Assembly (NCBI GenBank): GCA_016787645.1
Contig: JAEUUF010000016.1
Span: forward strand, 1 to 64,000
Source of the DNA: Cyclobacteriaceae bacterium
GTDB lineage: Bacteria; Bacteroidota; Bacteroidia; Cytophagales; Cyclobacteriaceae
Reading direction: 5' to 3'
DNA: 64,000 nucleotides
Shown here: positions 62,168 through 64,000 of the stretch, in pieces
How the letters are laid out: each line of letters starts with the position of its first letter
Position numbering within the stretch: position 1 is the first letter of the stretch
Notes under the pieces: generated by a model
Seen by the model: only the letters and a program-made list of their open reading frames with translations
Database searches by the model: none
What the model was told of the DNA's origin: nothing
Program-made: the position numbers and the translations under genes

Positions 62168-63019
62168 TTGCGTTCCCGTTTGAAGCACGCCGACACCATC
62201 CGAATCGCCATCCTCGACATGTATGAGGGCACCCCCAACGAAGGAATGCGGGGAATACGGGAGATTATCGAGGAATTCGGTTCAGAAAATCAACTCAACA
62301 TACACTACGACATTTTTGATGTCCGCTCGAAGGCGGAGGTTCCTGGGGTCGACTATGACGCATACATTTCCACTGGTGGCCCTGGAAGCCCATTGGACAG
62401 CGAGGGCTCTGTATGGGAACAAAAGTATTTTGAGCTGATCGAGAATATCAAGGAGCACAATCGCCAGCATCCTGAAAGCCAGAAACATGTTTTTCTTATT
62501 TGTCACTCCTTCCAGGTGTTCTGCCGGTACTACGGCTACGGACTGGTTTCGAAGCGGAAGAGCACTTCGTTCGGTGTGATGCCGGAACACAAAACCGAGG
62601 ATGGAAAGCATGAACCGCTTTTGGCGGGATTGAGTGATCCCTTTTGGGCTGTCGATTCCCGCGATTACCAGCTGACGAAACCTAATTTGAAGAAGATGGA
62701 GGAAGAAGGAGGGGTTGTCTTGTGTATCGAAAAATACCGGCCGCATGTGGCGCTCGAGCGGGCGGTGATGGCGATCCGCTTCGACGAAGCTTTCTTTGGC
62801 ACCCAATTTCATCCCGAAGCCGATGCGGAAGGTATGCGCAAGTATTTGCTCAGGGACGACAAGCGGGAGATCGTAACTGAAAAATTTGGAGAGACGAAAT
62901 ATCGCGACATGCTGGAGCATTTGAATGACCCCGACAAGATCATGCTCACGCATAATACCATTCTCCCTGGCTTTCTCACCCGGGCTCTGCGTCACCGGCT
63001 TACCGAAGTAACTTCATGA
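62168..63019 (+). CDS. Class I glutamine amidotransferase-fold protein
   Basis: A 283-residue class I GATase-fold protein. Nucleophile Cys112 is in FLICHSFQVFC, the oxyanion loop in STGGPGSPLD (68-77), and the His215/Glu217 pair in GTQFHPEADAEG, so the triad looks intact. It could donate ammonia to a ligase, hydrolyse gamma-glutamyl bonds like PuuD, or be a MetA-like acyltransferase (AVDSRDYQ is reminiscent of that group). No ATG is available before the first strand IRIAILDMY; TTG 62168 (or TTG 62180) is assigned. The frame is open back to the GCS2 stop at 62120-62122. The stop overlaps the next ATG (ATGA). Confidence 0.85.
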   Translation: MRSRLKHADTIRIAILDMYEGTPNEGMRGIREIIEEFGSENQLNIHYDIFDVRSKAEVPGVDYDAYISTGGPGSPLDSEGSVWEQKYFELIENIKEHNRQHPESQKHVFLICHSFQVFCRYYGYGLVSKRKSTSFGVMPEHKTEDGKHEPLLAGLSDPFWAVDSRDYQLTKPNLKKMEEEGGVVLCIEKYRPHVALERAVMAIRFDEAFFGTQFHPEADAEGMRKYLLRDDKREIVTEKFGETKYRDMLEHLNDPDKIMLTHNTILPGFLTRALRHRLTEVTS

Positions 63020-64000
63020 TCCCTTCCGTCCGCCAGGCTTACAACCAGCAATTCTCGGAAGAAAAATACCGCCGCTTTATCGGCGATCTGAACCGCATTT
63101 TCCATCGGGAGATCACCTTTCGCGTGGCGGAGACTCCGGTTTTTGTTGGAAAGGATTTTGAAGCCCAACTGAGAAAGGCAGGTGACGACATTATTGATTT
63201 TCTCGTGCGGCCGGATTTTAAGACAATTACCGAAAAGGCCATTCCTGAAAAGCTTCGCGTACCCAATGAAACGGACCGGTCATTGTTTCTCGCACTGGAT
63301 TTTGGTGTGGTTGATATCAATGGGAAACCGGAACCAAGACTCATTGAGATGCAAGGATTCCCATCGTTGTTTGGATGGCAGGATGTGTTGTCAGCCAAGT
63401 ACCGGGAGCACTTTGCTGTACCGGCGAAAATGCAGAGTCATTTTGGATTGAATTCCGCGGATTACCGTGCGCTGCTGAAGCAGTTGCTGCTGGATAACCA
63501 CGACCCGAACGAGACTATCTTGCTGGAGATTGACCCCATGAAGCAAAACACGGCGGTTGATTTTCTGGCCACGCAGGCGATGACCGGCATCACGCCTGTT
63601 CATATCGGTGACTTGGTGCGTAAAGGAAAGAAACTCTTTTACACTCGTGAGGGCAAAAGCATTGAGGTGAAGCGCATTTACAACCGGGTAATCTTTGACG
63701 AATTGGTGAAGCGCCCTGATCTAATCATGGATTTCAACCTAACCGAAGACGTGGACGTTTCATGGGCCGGTCATCCGAACTGGTTTTTCCGGATCAGCAA
63801 GTACACCATGCCGATGATCCAAAGCCGGTATATCCCTGAATGCAAATTCTTGTCAGACTTCACCCAATATCCCGCGGACCTTGAGAACTATGTTTTGAAG
63901 CCTTTGTTTTCTTTCTCCGGTACCGGCGTAATCTTTCATGTGACCCCCGATGATTTGAAGAATGTTCGTGAGGAAGATCGTTCCAACTTCATGTTGCAGC
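63016..64000 (+). CDS. Second ATP-grasp-like protein, apparently circularly permuted (3' end outside window)
   Basis: An open frame of 328 complete codons that runs off the window. The ATG overlaps the amidotransferase stop. LALDFGVVDINGKPEPRLIEMQGFPSLFG (in part; Glu111) looks like the metal-binding strand usually found near an ATP-grasp C-terminus. VKRIYNRVIFDEL (218-230) resembles the R-x-Y-x-R core of circularly permuted ATP-grasp enzymes, and YVLKPLFSFSGTGVIF with Lys295 (residues 292-307) is the ATP-binding Gly-rich loop. The late position of the Lys/Gly loop suggests circular permutation. The substrate is unknown. It is the third amide-ligase candidate of the cluster. Confidence 0.75.
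   Translation, partial: MIPSVRQAYNQQFSEEKYRRFIGDLNRIFHREITFRVAETPVFVGKDFEAQLRKAGDDIIDFLVRPDFKTITEKAIPEKLRVPNETDRSLFLALDFGVVDINGKPEPRLIEMQGFPSLFGWQDVLSAKYREHFAVPAKMQSHFGLNSADYRALLKQLLLDNHDPNETILLEIDPMKQNTAVDFLATQAMTGITPVHIGDLVRKGKKLFYTREGKSIEVKRIYNRVIFDELVKRPDLIMDFNLTEDVDVSWAGHPNWFFRISKYTMPMIQSRYIPECKFLSDFTQYPADLENYVLKPLFSFSGTGVIFHVTPDDLKNVREEDRSNFMLQ

Overview
The window is a gene-dense chromosomal segment from a gliding-type member of the phylum Bacteroidetes, most likely class Cytophagia (order Cytophagales); I cannot name the genus. The evidence is the type IX secretion/gliding set (porP/sprF-like gene, gldK, gldL, gldM, gldN and the sprE/porW lipoprotein), an ATP synthase operon lacking beta and epsilon, the DUF1573-yajC-YbbR-coaE string, LytS/LytTR regulators, and TAnnTTTG promoter boxes in place of the sigma70 pattern. 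I saw no rRNA, tRNA, CRISPR array, insertion sequence or prophage gene. No intergenic gap exceeds about 160 bases.

Layout. 1-9.2 kb: the end of uvrA, a small outer-membrane barrel, a LytS-like kinase with its LytTR regulator, hemW, a DUF4271 membrane protein, a uroporphyrinogen-III synthase-like protein and a PorP/SprF protein. 9.3-13.8 kb: gldKLMN, the trans-envelope motor and periplasmic ring of type IX secretion. 13.8-20.5 kb, reverse strand: porW/sprE, a class A penicillin-binding protein and uvrC, ended by a hairpin shared with gldN. 20.6-27.6 kb: a LytM-like M23 protein, a bactofilin, two small AtpI-like membrane proteins and atpB-E-F-H-A-G. 27.8-31.4 kb: a PAS histidine kinase, a GNAT-like protein and a small membrane protein. 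31.4-39.8 kb, reverse strand: nusB, YtxH, DUF1573, yajC, YbbR, coaE and an RND efflux pair. 39.8-45.5 kb: two ABC exporter half-transporters with complementary degeneracies (probably one heterodimer) flanking an envelope protein pair, then truA and a thiolase. 46.7-58.3 kb: mixed metabolic and membrane genes (DUF4293, Tpx, penicillin acylase, DUF418, Tat-exported class V aminotransferase, DUF2721, MFS, NadR-like kinase, flavin amine oxidase, HAD phosphatase, esterase).

58.3-64 kb: a compact same-strand cluster encoding a COG4947-type esterase, a secreted alpha/beta hydrolase, an ATP-grasp ligase, a GCS2/YbdK-type carboxylate-amine ligase, a class I glutamine amidotransferase-fold protein and a second, apparently circularly permuted ATP-grasp protein cut by the window end. 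Three amide-forming enzymes plus an amidohydrolase or ammonia donor suggest synthesis or remodelling of an unknown small peptide or amide. This is the best candidate for a poorly described system.

Other notable points: a chitin-binding-module-like stretch inside GldN, three tandem hairpins between atpE and atpF, promoter boxes so close to start codons that leaderless mRNAs are likely, and GCS2 and amidotransferase genes lying in one frame separated by a single stop codon.
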